A program made the position numbers and the translations under genes. This document shows, in pieces, positions 10,097 to 19,470 of a DNA stretch of 64,000 nt. The stretch covers positions 124,001 through 188,000 of the forward strand of contig NZ_RFFM01000004.1 of assembly GCF_003696365.1 (NCBI RefSeq), read 5' to 3'. Within the stretch, counting starts at the first letter, position 1. Every line of letters starts with the position of its first letter. This DNA comes from Stutzerimonas zhaodongensis. GTDB lineage: Bacteria; Pseudomonadota; Gammaproteobacteria; Pseudomonadales; Pseudomonadaceae. The notes below the pieces were generated by a model. It made no database searches and was not told the DNA's origin. It worked only from the letters and a program-made list of their open reading frames with translations.

Positions 10097-10230
10097 TTAG
10101 GTGGACTTGCCCCAGAAGTACGAACCCGGCCCAAGTCTAAGCGCAGTGTCTGGCTCTTGTAACGCGCCGGCATTGCCGAGCGACCATCCGACACCATCAA
10201 CCGATCCGACGAAACGTCCCGAATCGCCTA

Positions 10231-10252
10231 TGCACCGCAACCTGTCGGTGCA
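10231..10252 (-). promoter_or_regulatory. TGCACC/GGTGCA inverted repeat in the glnK leader
   Basis: Six-base perfect arms TGCACC and GGTGCA separated by 10 bases, just downstream of the predicted sigma-54 start site. The half-sites resemble NtrC half-sites, but the spacing is far wider than the usual 3-5 bases. A leader RNA hairpin is at least as likely as a protein site. Confidence 0.4.
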
Positions 10253-10269
10253 TGCGTCAGGATGAGCCA

Positions 10270-10285
10270 AGCAGAAACGATGCCA
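10270..10285 (-). promoter_or_regulatory. Sigma-54 promoter of glnK-amtB
   Basis: On the minus strand the sequence is TGGCATCGTTTCTGCT, against the RpoN consensus TGGCAYRNNNNTTGCW. The invariant GG and GC are present and separated by exactly 10 bases; the mismatches are at the R position and the first T of TTGC. Transcription would start near 10258, giving a leader of about 175 bases before glnK. Confidence 0.75.
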
Positions 10286-10361
10286 ATCTTTTGAAACGCC
10301 CGATCTGGCGCGCCGCGTAGTCACTGTAGAACGGACGGCATTGGACCAGCGGTCAAATGAA

Positions 10362-10376
10362 GCACCAATATGGTGC
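10362..10376. promoter_or_regulatory. NtrC-type enhancer site upstream of glnK
   Basis: GCACCAATATGGTGC has 6-bp perfect arms (GCACCA/TGGTGC) around a 3-base centre and matches the NtrC consensus TGCACCA-N3-TGGTGCA. It lies about 105-120 bases upstream of the predicted start, the normal place for an RpoN enhancer. A second palindrome, GTGCC-N8-GGCAC, lies at 10393-10410 but has the half-sites reversed. The rest of the 10082-10477 gap shows nothing else. Confidence 0.7.
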
Positions 10377-10477
10377 GTGCCGCCGCCATCAGGTGCCCGC
10401 AAATGGGCACTGGTCCTGAAAAGGCCGGTTCAGTGAGCGTGCTACACTGCCCGCCGCTCAGAACACAGGTGATCAGC

Positions 10478-10741
10478 ATGTTTCCGCCCAAAGCTTTTCT
10501 CGACGCCATCGGCTCCCAGGCCTCGCGCCTGTTCAACGGTGAAACACCCCTGCCTCGCGCTGATATCGAAGCTCAGTTCAAAAGCATCGTGCAGAGCGCG
10601 CTGAGCAAGCTCGACGTAGTCAGCCGCGAAGAGTTCGATACACAGATGGTCGTCCTTGCTCGCACCCGTGCCCGTCTCGAAGCACTCGAGGCCAAGGTCG
10701 CCGAACTGGAAGAAAAGCTGACGCCACCCGCCACCGAATAA
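10478..10741 (+). CDS. ubiK: Ubiquinone biosynthesis accessory factor UbiK (BMFP/YqiC family)
   Basis: An 87-residue protein, MFPPKAFLDAIGSQASRLF at the start, an amphipathic N-terminal helix and a C-terminal coiled coil (EEFDTQMVVLARTRARLEAL...VAELEEKL). This is the membrane-fusogenic protein (BMFP) family; E. coli UbiK binds UbiJ and supports aerobic ubiquinone synthesis. RBS AGGTGAT precedes the ATG. It is divergent from glnK and ends 31 bases before comM, so they may be cotranscribed. Confidence 0.88.
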   Translation: MFPPKAFLDAIGSQASRLFNGETPLPRADIEAQFKSIVQSALSKLDVVSREEFDTQMVVLARTRARLEALEAKVAELEEKLTPPATE

Positions 10742-10772
10742 ACCCGGCGGCAACGATCAAAGGAGTGATCGG

Positions 10773-12273
10773 ATGTCCCTTGCAATTGTTCACAGCCGCG
10801 CCCAGGTCGGCGTCGAAGCGCCCACCGTGACGGTGGAGGCGCACCTCGCCAATGGCCTGCCTTCGCTCGCGCTGGTTGGCTTGCCGGAAACGGCAGTAAA
10901 GGAAAGCAAGGATCGCGTGCGCAGCGCGATCCTAACCTCCGGCTTCGATTTCCCCGCCCGCCGCATCACGCTGAATCTCGCCCCGGCTGACCTGCCGAAA
11001 GACGGCGGCCGCTTCGATCTTGCGATCGCGCTCGGCATTCTCGCTGCCAGTGCCCAGATTCCAGGGGATCGCCTGGACAGTCTCGAATGCCTCGGCGAAT
11101 TGGCGCTGTCCGGTGCGCTACGACCTGTCCAGGGCGTATTGCCGGCCGCGCTGGCCGCTCGCAAAGCCGGTCGGGCGTTGCTGGTGCCGAAGGCTAACGC
11201 CGAAGAAGCCAGCCTGGCATCAGGTCTGGTGGTATACGCGGCGGACCACCTGCTCGAAGTCGCTGCACACTTCAATGGCGTATCCCCCATCGCACCGTTC
11301 GAAGCGCAAGGGCTGCTTCGCCAAGTCCTGCCCTATCCTGACCTTGCGGACGTACAGGGTCAGGCGGCGGCAAAGCGCGGTTTGCTGGTTGCCGCGGCCG
11401 GGGCGCACAACCTGCTTTTTTTCAGGGCCGCCCGGGACCGGCAAGACTCTCCTGGCCAGCCGTCTGCCGGGTCTGCTGCCTCCGCTGGAGGAACAGGAAG
11501 CGCTGGAAGTCGCGGCCATACAGTCGGTAGCCAGTCAGTCGCCATTGGAAAACTGGCCGCAGCGGCCATTTCGGCAGCCCCATCACAGTGCATCGGGGCC
11601 AGCGCTGGTGGGCGGCGGCAGTCGACCGCGCCCCGGCGAGATCACCCTGGCGCATCAAGGCGTGCTGTTTCTGGACGAGCTGCCCGAATTCGACCGCAAG
11701 GTACTGGAGGTGCTTCGTGAGCCGCTGGAGTCCGGCTGTATCGTGATAGCGCGTGCGCGGGACAAGGTCAGGTTCCCAGCGCGGTTCCAGCTGGTTGCGG
11801 CGATGAACCCCTGCCCTTGCGGATACCTGGGCGATCCTAGCGGTCGCTGTCGCTGCTCGCCGGATCAGATACAGCGTTACCGCGGCAAGCTGTCCGGGCC
11901 CTTGCTCGATCGTATCGATCTGCACCTGACCGTCGCACGCGAAGCCACCGCTCTCAATGCCCCGCTGGCCGGTAATGAAACAACGCAGCTTGTTGCTGAA
12001 CGGGTAGCCGAAGCGCGGCGCATTCAGCTGCAGCGCCAAGGCTGCGCCAATGCCTTTCTCGACCTGACTGGCCTACGCAGCCACTGCCAGCTGCTGCCTG
12101 AGGATCAGTCATGGCTGGAGAGAGCGTGCGAACGACTCGGGCTATCGCTGCGCGCCGCACACCGGATTCTGAAGGTCGCACGCACCTTGGCCGATCTCCA
12201 GCAAGCCGAATCCATCGGCCGTGCTCATCTGGCCGAGGCGCTGCAATACCGCCCAGCGAGCCAGAGCAACTGA
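10773..12273 (+). pseudogene. comM: ComM/YifB AAA+ ATPase, interrupted by a single-base frameshift
   Basis: The whole gene is recognisable. The N-terminal Lon-like domain is read from the ATG at 10773 to about 11415 (VEAHLANGLPSLALVGLP...). The Mg-chelatase-like AAA+ domain is read in the +1 frame to 12273: Walker A GPPGTGKT, Walker B VLFLDELPEF, NPCPCGYLGD zinc-like motif and the C-terminal domain. The frames meet at a run of seven T at 11416-11422. With six T the reading becomes NLLFSGPPGTGKTLL and gives a 499-residue protein, the normal ComM length. As written, the first frame continues unrelated to 11720. ComM is a hexameric branch-migration helicase that helps integrate DNA during natural transformation. 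Confidence 0.88.
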
Positions 12274-12494
12274 ACCGAAACGCTGAGAAGAAGACAATCA
12301 GCTAGGCATTGCCGGGGTCGGTCGTCGCGAATTTGTGAGATAGCGTGCTGCAACCTGCGCGTTGCGGCGGTCTCAGACCTGACCCTGCCTGGCGTCGAGG
12401 CCGAACGATCCGGTCTAAACCTGACCATTATGTTAGGTTACGTCCTCTTCGCCACAGGCGGCCACTCCCTAATAGGCAATCCAAGGAGCGCAGC

Positions 12495-14462
12495 ATGGAG
12501 GCCAACAAGTCTTCTTCTCCCACCCTCAACCCCCCCGTTTTCTACGGCTCAGCCGTTCTGATTCTCGCACTGGTGTTCTACAGCGTCGTCACTCCGGAAC
12601 ATGCACAGAGCCTGTTCAGTGACGTCCAGGCGTGGATCATCGGCCATGTCAGCTGGTTCTACATTCTCGCCGTAGCGATCATCCTGATGATGGTCGTGCT
12701 GCTGGCTTTCAGCCGATATGGGGAAATCAAGCTCGGTCCGGACCACAGCGAGCCTGCTTACAACAACCTGACCTGGTTCTCGATGCTGTTTTCAGCAGGC
12801 ATGGGGATCGGCCTGATGTTCTTCGGTGTCGCCGAACCGGTGATGCACTTCCTCTCGCCTCCGGTGGGTGAAGGCGGCACCGCAGCGGCAGCACGCGAGG
12901 CCATGAAGATCACCTTTTTTCATTGGGGCCTGCATGCCTGGGCCATCTACGCCATCGTAGCGATGATCCTGGCGTACTTCAGCTATCGCCATGACCTTCC
13001 ACTGACCCTGCGTTCAGCTTTATACCCATTGATCGGCGAACGCATCTACGGTCCCATTGGGCATGCCGTGGACATCTTCGCCATCATCGGCACGGTGCTC
13101 GGTGTCGCGACTTCGCTGGGATTGGGTGTCACCCAGATCAACACCGGCCTGAACCATCTTTATGGCCTGCCCATCTCGGTACCGGTGCAGATTGGTCTGA
13201 TTGCAGGCACCACCCTGTTGGCCACCGTTTCGGTGGTCACCGGACTGGACAAGGGCGTGCGTCGCCTGTCCGAGCTGAACCTCGGCTTGGCCGTGCTGCT
13301 GTTGCTACTGGTGCTGGTCGCTGGCCCCACCGTATTCATTCTGCAAACCTTCGTGCAGAACACCGGCAATTACTTCTCCGAAATCGTCGCGGCTACATTC
13401 AACCTTTATGCCTACGAGCCAAATGACTGGATCGGCGGCTGGACGCTGTTCTACTGGGGCTGGTGGTTGGCTTGGTCGCCCTTTGTGGGCCTGTTCATCG
13501 CTCGCATTTCCCGCGGCCGCACGATCCGCGAATTCGTCACTGGCGTGTTGCTGGTTCCTACCGCCTTCACGCTGCTCTGGATGACGGTATTCGGCGATAC
13601 GGCCATTCACATGATTCTCTGGGACCACGTCGAGAGCTTAGGCGCGGCCATCGAGCGAGACAGCTCTCTGGCGCTGTTTGCGTTTCTCGAGCACTTCCCC
13701 TTTGCCTCGCTGTTGTCGCTTATCGCAATCATCATGGTGGTGGTGTTCTTCGTGACTTCGGCCGACTCGGGCGCACTGGTGGTGGACATGCTTGCGTCCG
13801 GAGGCCAGGGTCAGACACCTGTCTGGCAGCGCATCTTCTGGGCCGGCACCATGGGCGCAGTGGCCATTGCGCTGTTGCTCGCCGACGGGCTGAAGGCTTT
13901 GCAAACCGCGACCATCGCAAGTGCATTGCCGTTCACGCTCGTGCTGCTTTGCGCCATGTGGGGGTTGCTCAAGGCACTACGCGTCGATGCCACCAAGCAG
14001 GGGTTGCGTTATCAGTCTCTCAGCACAACACCCACTGCTCCCCAGTCCGAAGGTGGCTGGCGCCGACGTGTGCTGAATCTGACCAAGTACCCGCGCAACC
14101 CTGACGTAGAGCGATTCATCGATCAGGTCGCCAGCCCAGCCTGCGCGGCAGTCGCCGAAGAGCTGCGCAAGCAGGGTTACGACGTGGAGCTGACTTCGGG
14201 TGAGGACCACCGTACCGGGCTGCAGATCACCCATGAAGGGGCGCCGGACTTCATCTATCAGGTTCGCCCGCGTGGCTATCCGATGCCGAGTTTCGTCGCG
14301 ACCGAGAGCGATGGCGACGAGCCCACCTACTTCCGAGCCGAAGTGCATCTCAAGGAAGGCGGCCAGAACTACGACGTGATGGGTTGGAGCCGGGAAGGCG
14401 TGATCGGCGATATCCTCGACCAGTACGAAAAGCACATGCACTTCCTGCATATGGTCCGGTAA
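12495..14462 (+). CDS. betT: Choline/betaine BCCT transporter BetT
   Basis: A 655-residue betaine/choline/carnitine transporter with 12 predicted membrane segments over about residues 15-500. Family motifs: GMGIGLMFFGVAEPVMHF, and the tryptophan-rich WTLFYWGWWLAWSPFVGLFIARISRGR. A soluble C-terminal extension of about 140 residues is typical of osmoregulated BetT. Uptake is probably proton- or sodium-coupled choline import for glycine betaine synthesis. RBS AAGGAG precedes the ATG. No bet oxidation genes are adjacent. Confidence 0.92.
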   Translation: MEANKSSSPTLNPPVFYGSAVLILALVFYSVVTPEHAQSLFSDVQAWIIGHVSWFYILAVAIILMMVVLLAFSRYGEIKLGPDHSEPAYNNLTWFSMLFSAGMGIGLMFFGVAEPVMHFLSPPVGEGGTAAAAREAMKITFFHWGLHAWAIYAIVAMILAYFSYRHDLPLTLRSALYPLIGERIYGPIGHAVDIFAIIGTVLGVATSLGLGVTQINTGLNHLYGLPISVPVQIGLIAGTTLLATVSVVTGLDKGVRRLSELNLGLAVLLLLLVLVAGPTVFILQTFVQNTGNYFSEIVAATFNLYAYEPNDWIGGWTLFYWGWWLAWSPFVGLFIARISRGRTIREFVTGVLLVPTAFTLLWMTVFGDTAIHMILWDHVESLGAAIERDSSLALFAFLEHFPFASLLSLIAIIMVVVFFVTSADSGALVVDMLASGGQGQTPVWQRIFWAGTMGAVAIALLLADGLKALQTATIASALPFTLVLLCAMWGLLKALRVDATKQGLRYQSLSTTPTAPQSEGGWRRRVLNLTKYPRNPDVERFIDQVASPACAAVAEELRKQGYDVELTSGEDHRTGLQITHEGAPDFIYQVRPRGYPMPSFVATESDGDEPTYFRAEVHLKEGGQNYDVMGWSREGVIGDILDQYEKHMHFLHMVR

Positions 14463-14468
14463 CCGCCA

Positions 14469-14493
14469 TGCGCCGGGCGCAATACCCGGCGCA
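14469..14493. terminator. Convergent-gene hairpin after betT
   Basis: TGCGCCGGG, 7-base loop, CCCGGCGCA: a 9-bp perfect GC-rich stem in the 36-base gap between the converging betT and GGDEF/EAL genes. There is no T-run on either strand, so termination efficiency is uncertain. Confidence 0.5.
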
Positions 14494-14498
14494 TCCAG

Positions 14499-16157
14499 TC
14501 AAGCACTGGCGTGGGCCTCACGGCCCTCGGCCAGGAAACGGCCAAGCTCCGCCAGGGGCAGTGGCTTGCTGATCAGATAACCCTGCACCTGATCGGCACC
14601 GAACCGTCGCAGCTGGCCAAGCTGAGCGGGACCTTCGACCCCTTCAGCCACGACTTCCAGACCCAGCTCATGCGCCAGGCTGATCATCGCTCGGACCAGG
14701 CGACCGTTCTGCGGGAGGGTGTTCATCTTGTCAACGAAGCTCTTGTCGATCTTCAACAAGCTGATGGGCAAGCGACTCAGATGCACGAATGAGGAAAACC
14801 CTGTGCCGAAATCATCCAGCGAGAAGCGAACGCCGAGCGCCGCCAGGGCGTTCATGGTGCCGCGTACCTGATCGCTGCGGCGCATGACCGCCGTCTCGGT
14901 AAGCTCGAACTCCAGCCAGTGCGGGTCCACTCCGCGCTCATGGATCAGCCGTTCAAGCGTAGACAGCAACTGGTTGTCCTGGAACTGTCGAAATGACAGG
15001 TTGACCGCCATGTGCAGTTCACCGGCGCCGTCCTCGCGCAAACTCTGCATGTCACGCAGTGCCCGCGAGATCACCCAGTAACCCAGCGGCACGATAAGCC
15101 CGCTCTCCTCCGCCATCGGAATGAACTCGTCTGGTGCCAGCAGCCCACGCTCGGCATGTCGCCAGCGCACCAGCGCTTCGATCCCGACGATACGCCCTGT
15201 TTCGATGCACAGCCTCGGCTGGTAATGCAGTTCCAGATCATCCCGGCGCAACGCACGGCGCAACTCGCCCTCGAGGTCGGCAAGGCTTCCGGCACTGCGG
15301 TTGACGCGCTCGTTATACAGGTACCAGGTGCAACCCTGGCTGGCTTTGGCGTGGCGCATGGCGATCTGCGCCAGCCATAGCAATTGGTCGGCATCGGTAT
15401 CGGCCTTGGCGCGCGCCAGACCCAGGCTGCAACCAAGCATCAGGCTTTCACCGTCGATCCAGTAGGGCTCGGCAAGCGACTCCATCAGTTGATCAGCAAG
15501 ACGTTCTGCGCGTCCGGGGGTGGAGGCGTCCAGTAGCAAAGCAAACTCGTCGCCGCCGAGCCGACCGAGCCGGTCTCCAACCTCCAGCTTCGCCTTCAAT
15601 CGCGCCACAACTTGTACGATCAAGCGATCACCCGCCTGGTGGCCGAGCGCATCGTTGACTCTGCGGAAGTTGTCCAGATCCAGTATGCCCAGCACCAGCT
15701 CATCGCCGTCGTGAGCCAACAGCTCGGTAGCCATGTGAGCCTGAAAGCCCTGGCGGTTGGCTATGCCAGTCAAAGGGTCCTGAACGCTGAGACGCTGGAG
15801 AATACTCTGCAGGTGGCAGCGTTCCCGGGCGTAGTGCAGACATCGCCGCAGCAACTCGGGAACCAGCTGCGGACCGACCAACCAGTCGATGGCACCCTCT
15901 GGCAGCTCGGCCGGATCCTGCTCAACCAGCAATACCGTGGGCCAGGGAAAGCGCCCGGACTCCGGACGATACCGAGGCGTGGTAAGCAGCAGGTTGAATC
16001 CAGATTCAACCAGGTAGGCGTTGGCTGCAGCCCAATTGTCTGCAACGAAAAGCTGGTGCGGGGTCGGAAGAGCATTGAGCGCGGCCTGCAGGTGCTCGCG
16101 CCACGCCGGTTCTTCAGCGAGCAGAACCAGCCGGATAGATTTAACGGACGATGTCAC
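14499..16157 (-). CDS. GGDEF/EAL c-di-GMP signalling protein (ProE-like)
   Basis: A 552-residue protein. The N-terminal ~110 residues are receiver-like without a clear phosphoacceptor. The diguanylate cyclase domain follows, with an intact GGDEF (residues 201-205) and LDLDNFRRVND. The phosphodiesterase domain has EALVRW (EAL at 327-329), VNLSFRQF, ELTETAVM, DDFGTGFSS, KIDKSFV and VVAEGVE, all the metal and loop-6 residues needed to cleave c-di-GMP. By position before rep it corresponds to the P. aeruginosa gene PA5295 (proE), a phosphodiesterase. Hydrolysis is therefore likely, and cyclase activity cannot be excluded. Confidence 0.88.
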   Translation of the reverse strand: MTSSVKSIRLVLLAEEPAWREHLQAALNALPTPHQLFVADNWAAANAYLVESGFNLLLTTPRYRPESGRFPWPTVLLVEQDPAELPEGAIDWLVGPQLVPELLRRCLHYARERCHLQSILQRLSVQDPLTGIANRQGFQAHMATELLAHDGDELVLGILDLDNFRRVNDALGHQAGDRLIVQVVARLKAKLEVGDRLGRLGGDEFALLLDASTPGRAERLADQLMESLAEPYWIDGESLMLGCSLGLARAKADTDADQLLWLAQIAMRHAKASQGCTWYLYNERVNRSAGSLADLEGELRRALRRDDLELHYQPRLCIETGRIVGIEALVRWRHAERGLLAPDEFIPMAEESGLIVPLGYWVISRALRDMQSLREDGAGELHMAVNLSFRQFQDNQLLSTLERLIHERGVDPHWLEFELTETAVMRRSDQVRGTMNALAALGVRFSLDDFGTGFSSFVHLSRLPISLLKIDKSFVDKMNTLPQNGRLVRAMISLAHELGLEVVAEGVEGPAQLGQLRRFGADQVQGYLISKPLPLAELGRFLAEGREAHASA

Positions 16158-16397
16158 TTTTGTTCACCGATTCGTGCGGAGCAGTAAGGTGAGCAACCAC
16201 CTTGAAGTACACCTCCTTGTGTGAAGCGGGACGACAGGCCGAGCGGCCTAAAGCGGGCGTCGGCGCATAGACTAGAGCATTGCGCCGCATAACCCAGCCT
16301 CGCCGGCGACGACCGGTAGTTGCAACCGCCTACCGATCCCAATTCGACGGCCCAGCCCTGTTAAACTCTCGCCCCCGTTTCGACAGACCAAACGACG

Positions 16398-18407
16398 ATG
16401 TCCCGACTCAATCCCCGGCAGCAGGAAGCCGTGAACTACGTCGGCGGCCCCATGCTGGTGCTCGCCGGCGCCGGTTCCGGCAAGACCAGCGTGATCACCC
16501 GCAAGATCGCCTACCTCATCCAGCAATGCGGAATCCGCGCGCAGTACATCGTCGCCGTGACTTTCACCAACAAGGCCGCCCGCGAAATGAAGGAACGCGT
16601 CAGCAGCCTGCTGCGCGGCGGAGAGGGTCGGGGCCTGACGGTCTCGACCTTTCACAACCTGGGCCTGAACATCATTCGCAAGGAATACGCCAAGTTGGGT
16701 TACAAGCCCGGCTTTTCAATATTCGATGAGGGTGACATCAAGGCGCTGCTGACGGACATCATGCAGAAGGAATACGCCGGTGATGACGGCGTGGACGAAA
16801 TCAAAGGCTACATCGGCAGCTGGAAGAATGACCTGATCGTTCCTGAAGAAGCGCTGGCCAATGCGCGCAACCCGAAGGAACAGACTGCCGCAATCGTCTA
16901 TACGCACTACCAGCGCACGCTCAAGGCGTACAACGCGGTGGATTTCGACGACCTCATCATGCAGCCGGTCAAGCTGTTCCAGGACCATCCTGAGGTGTTG
17001 GAGAAGTGGCGCAACAAGGTCCGCTACATGCTGGTGGACGAGTATCAGGACACCAACGCCAGCCAATACCTGCTGGTGAAGCTGCTGGTTCAGGAGCGCG
17101 CGCACTTCACCGTGGTCGGCGACGACGACCAGTCGATCTACGCCTGGCGCGGCGCACGGCCGGAAAACCTGATGCAGCTGAAGGACGACTTCCCCTCGCT
17201 TAAGGTGGTGATGCTGGAGCAGAACTACCGCTCCACCAGCCGTATCCTCAAGTGCGCCAACGTGCTGATTGCCAACAACCCGCACGCCTTCGAGAAGCAG
17301 CTGTGGTCCGAAATGGGGCACGGCGACGCGATACGGGTCATCCGCTGCCGCAACGAGGAGGCCGAGGCCGAGCGAGTGGCGATGGAGATTCTCACGCTGC
17401 ACCTCAAGACCCAGCGGCCCTATAGCGATTTCGCCATCCTCTACCGTGGCAACTACCAGGCAAAGCTGATCGAGCTGAAGCTGCAGCACCACCAGATCCC
17501 CTATCGCCTGTCGGGCGGCACCAGCTTCTTCGCCCGTCAGGAAGTGAAGGACCTGATGAGCTACTTCCGCCTACTGGTCAATCCGGACGACGACAACGCC
17601 TTCCTGCGGGTGATCAACGTACCGCGCCGGGAGATCGGCTCGACCACCCTGGAAAAGCTCGGCAACTACGCCACCGCCCGAAAAATCTCGATGTACACAG
17701 CCTGCGATGAAATGGGCCTGGGGGAACACCTCGACAGCCGCTTCACCGATCGCCTGTCCCGCTTCAAACGCTACATGGACAACCTGCGCCAGCAATGCGC
17801 GCAGAACGACCCCATCGCCGCCCTGCGCAGCATGGTCATGGACATCGACTACGAGACATGGGTACGCCAGCAGACCTCCAGCGACAAGGCGGCGGACTTC
17901 CGCATGGGCAACGTCTGGTTCCTCATCGATGCGTTGAAGAACACGCTGGAGAAGGACGAAGAAGGCGAGATGACCATCGAGGAGGCCATCGCCAAACTGG
18001 TTCTGCGCGACATGCTCGAACGTCAGCAGGAAGAGGAAGAAGGCGCCGATGGCGTGCAGATGATGACGCTGCATGCATCCAAGGGCCTCGAGTTTCCGTA
18101 CGTGTTCATCCTTGGCATGGAGGAGGAAATCCTTCCGCACCGATCAAGCATCGAGGCCGACACCATCGAGGAAGAGCGCCGCCTGGCCTACGTCGGCATC
18201 ACCCGCGCACGGCAGAACCTGGCAATGACTTTTGCCGCCAAACGCAAGCAGTACGGCGAAATCATCGAATGCATGCCCAGCCGTTTCCTCGACGAACTAC
18301 CGCAGGAGGACCTTGAGTGGGAAGGCCAGGAAGACGCACCGGTGGAGGTCAAGGCTGCGCGTGGTAACGACGCACTGGCCGCCATGCGGGCAATGTTGAA
18401 GAAGTAG
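16398..18407 (+). CDS. rep: ATP-dependent DNA helicase Rep
   Basis: A 669-residue superfamily 1A 3'-5' helicase. Motifs in order: Q motif LNPRQQEAV, Walker A LAGAGSGKTSVITRK, Ia VTFTNKAAREMKER, motif II LVDEYQDTN, III GDDDQSIYAWRGA, IV LEQNYRSTSRIL, V MMTLHASKGLEFPYVFI and VI EERRLAYVGITRARQ. The length suits Rep rather than UvrD. Rep clears proteins ahead of the replication fork. It is divergent from the GGDEF/EAL gene; no strong ribosome-binding site is seen before the ATG. Confidence 0.95.
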   Translation: MSRLNPRQQEAVNYVGGPMLVLAGAGSGKTSVITRKIAYLIQQCGIRAQYIVAVTFTNKAAREMKERVSSLLRGGEGRGLTVSTFHNLGLNIIRKEYAKLGYKPGFSIFDEGDIKALLTDIMQKEYAGDDGVDEIKGYIGSWKNDLIVPEEALANARNPKEQTAAIVYTHYQRTLKAYNAVDFDDLIMQPVKLFQDHPEVLEKWRNKVRYMLVDEYQDTNASQYLLVKLLVQERAHFTVVGDDDQSIYAWRGARPENLMQLKDDFPSLKVVMLEQNYRSTSRILKCANVLIANNPHAFEKQLWSEMGHGDAIRVIRCRNEEAEAERVAMEILTLHLKTQRPYSDFAILYRGNYQAKLIELKLQHHQIPYRLSGGTSFFARQEVKDLMSYFRLLVNPDDDNAFLRVINVPRREIGSTTLEKLGNYATARKISMYTACDEMGLGEHLDSRFTDRLSRFKRYMDNLRQQCAQNDPIAALRSMVMDIDYETWVRQQTSSDKAADFRMGNVWFLIDALKNTLEKDEEGEMTIEEAIAKLVLRDMLERQQEEEEGADGVQMMTLHASKGLEFPYVFILGMEEEILPHRSSIEADTIEEERRLAYVGITRARQNLAMTFAAKRKQYGEIIECMPSRFLDELPQEDLEWEGQEDAPVEVKAARGNDALAAMRAMLKK

Positions 18408-18431
18408 CAAAGCCTTAGCGGCTCAAGCTGA

Positions 18432-18572
18432 CGTAGGGTGGATCACGCTTCACCGATCCACCGATCCACCGATCCACCGGGCGACGGCACCGGGTGGCGC
18501 TCCACCAATTCGTGAGGCGGCGACTCACTGAGCGGGATCACGGTGGATGAAAAGAGCGTCATCCACCCTACG
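18432..18572. repeat. Long imperfect palindromic element downstream of rep
   Basis: 18-base terminal inverted arms with one mismatch (18432-18449, CGTAGGGTGGATCACGCT; 18555-18572, ending ATCCACCCTACG) enclose a tandem run of CACCGATC repeated three times (from about 18451). Elements with GTAGGGTGGAT ends are recurrent extragenic palindromes in Pseudomonas genomes as I know them. It lies between the convergent rep and iclR genes. Confidence 0.7.
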
Positions 18573-18592
18573 CTGGCTACACCACGTCTCCT

Positions 18593-19357
18593 TCAGCCGC
18601 TGACGATTGACTCCAGCTCCCTTGCTGCCGCGCGCAGACGTGGCACGAACTCAAGCAATTGCTCCATGCGACAGCGAATCACCGGCGCATGGGTGAACAG
18701 GCAGGCGGTCAACTCGCCACGGCCACCGCGCACCGGTACGGCGCAGGCGACCATGCCGTCGATGAACTCTTCCGTATCGGTGGCCAGGTCTTCCTCCCGA
18801 ATCCGCGCCAGATCATCACGCAGTGCGCTGAGCTCGGTAAAGGTGTTGCGCGCCATCTGCCGAATCGGCAGGCGCGGCAGGATCCGCTCCAGCTGATCGT
18901 TCGGCAGCGAAGCGAGATACAGCTTGCCGCTTGCCGTACACCAGAGCGGTGTATGGCTGCCGATGGGCAGGTTGATTTGCAGTGGCCAGTTGGTTTGCAC
19001 CCGATCGAAATACAGCATGTCCAGGCCATCTGGCACCGAAAGGCCGCAGGTTTCGCCTATCTCATCAGACAGCTGACGCAATATCGCCTGACGCAGCGCC
19101 TTGTGCCGGCCACTGCCCAGAATGTTCACCGCCGTCGCGTGAAGCCGATCACCCGGTAACAGCCCCCCCTTTAGGCCGAACTGGAGAAAACCTTCCTTCT
19201 CCAGCGTCTGCACCAGGCGATGTGCGCTGGGTTTGGGGATGTCCAGCTTGTCCGCCAATGCACTGGGGGTAAGCGGTTCCTTTGCGCTCGCCACGGCCTC
19301 GATGATTTCAAGCACGCGGGTAATTGATGAGCCTTTTTCACGGGAAGTGCTGCGCAT
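18593..19357 (-). CDS. IclR-family transcriptional regulator
   Basis: A 254-residue regulator. An N-terminal winged helix-turn-helix (residues about 12-70: SSITRVLEIIEAV...PLTPSALADKLDIPKPSAHRLVQTLEKEGFL) is followed by the IclR effector-binding GAF-like domain (about 85-250). The start is the ATG at 19355-19357 with AAGG upstream; the longer frame reads into a palindromic repeat. It is next to, and on the same strand as, the dehydrogenase pair and probably controls it. The ligand is unknown. Confidence 0.9.
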   Translation of the reverse strand: MRSTSREKGSSITRVLEIIEAVASAKEPLTPSALADKLDIPKPSAHRLVQTLEKEGFLQFGLKGGLLPGDRLHATAVNILGSGRHKALRQAILRQLSDEIGETCGLSVPDGLDMLYFDRVQTNWPLQINLPIGSHTPLWCTASGKLYLASLPNDQLERILPRLPIRQMARNTFTELSALRDDLARIREEDLATDTEEFIDGMVACAVPVRGGRGELTACLFTHAPVIRCRMEQLLEFVPRLRAAARELESIVSG

Positions 19358-19470
19358 CGTTTGCCTTGTGATTGATGAAGATGAACAGGTGCGTGTTTGG
19401 CAACCTGCACGTGTAGCAGCGGTCCGAGACAGGTCAGCCGCAAACCGCTCAAGTGATGCGGCCCAGGCCC

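Noticed and set aside
10393..10410. GTGCC-N8-GGCAC palindrome as a second NtrC site
   Set aside because: The half-sites are in the reverse orientation to NtrC sites; only GCACC...GGTGC at 10362-10376 fits.
11020..11415. Upstream part of the second comM frame
   Set aside because: It is an out-of-frame shadow of the N-terminal comM domain; only the part after 11423 is real coding sequence.
18460..18485. Short tandem CACCGATC units as a CRISPR array
   Set aside because: Three 8-base units without spacers, inside a palindromic element; not a CRISPR.
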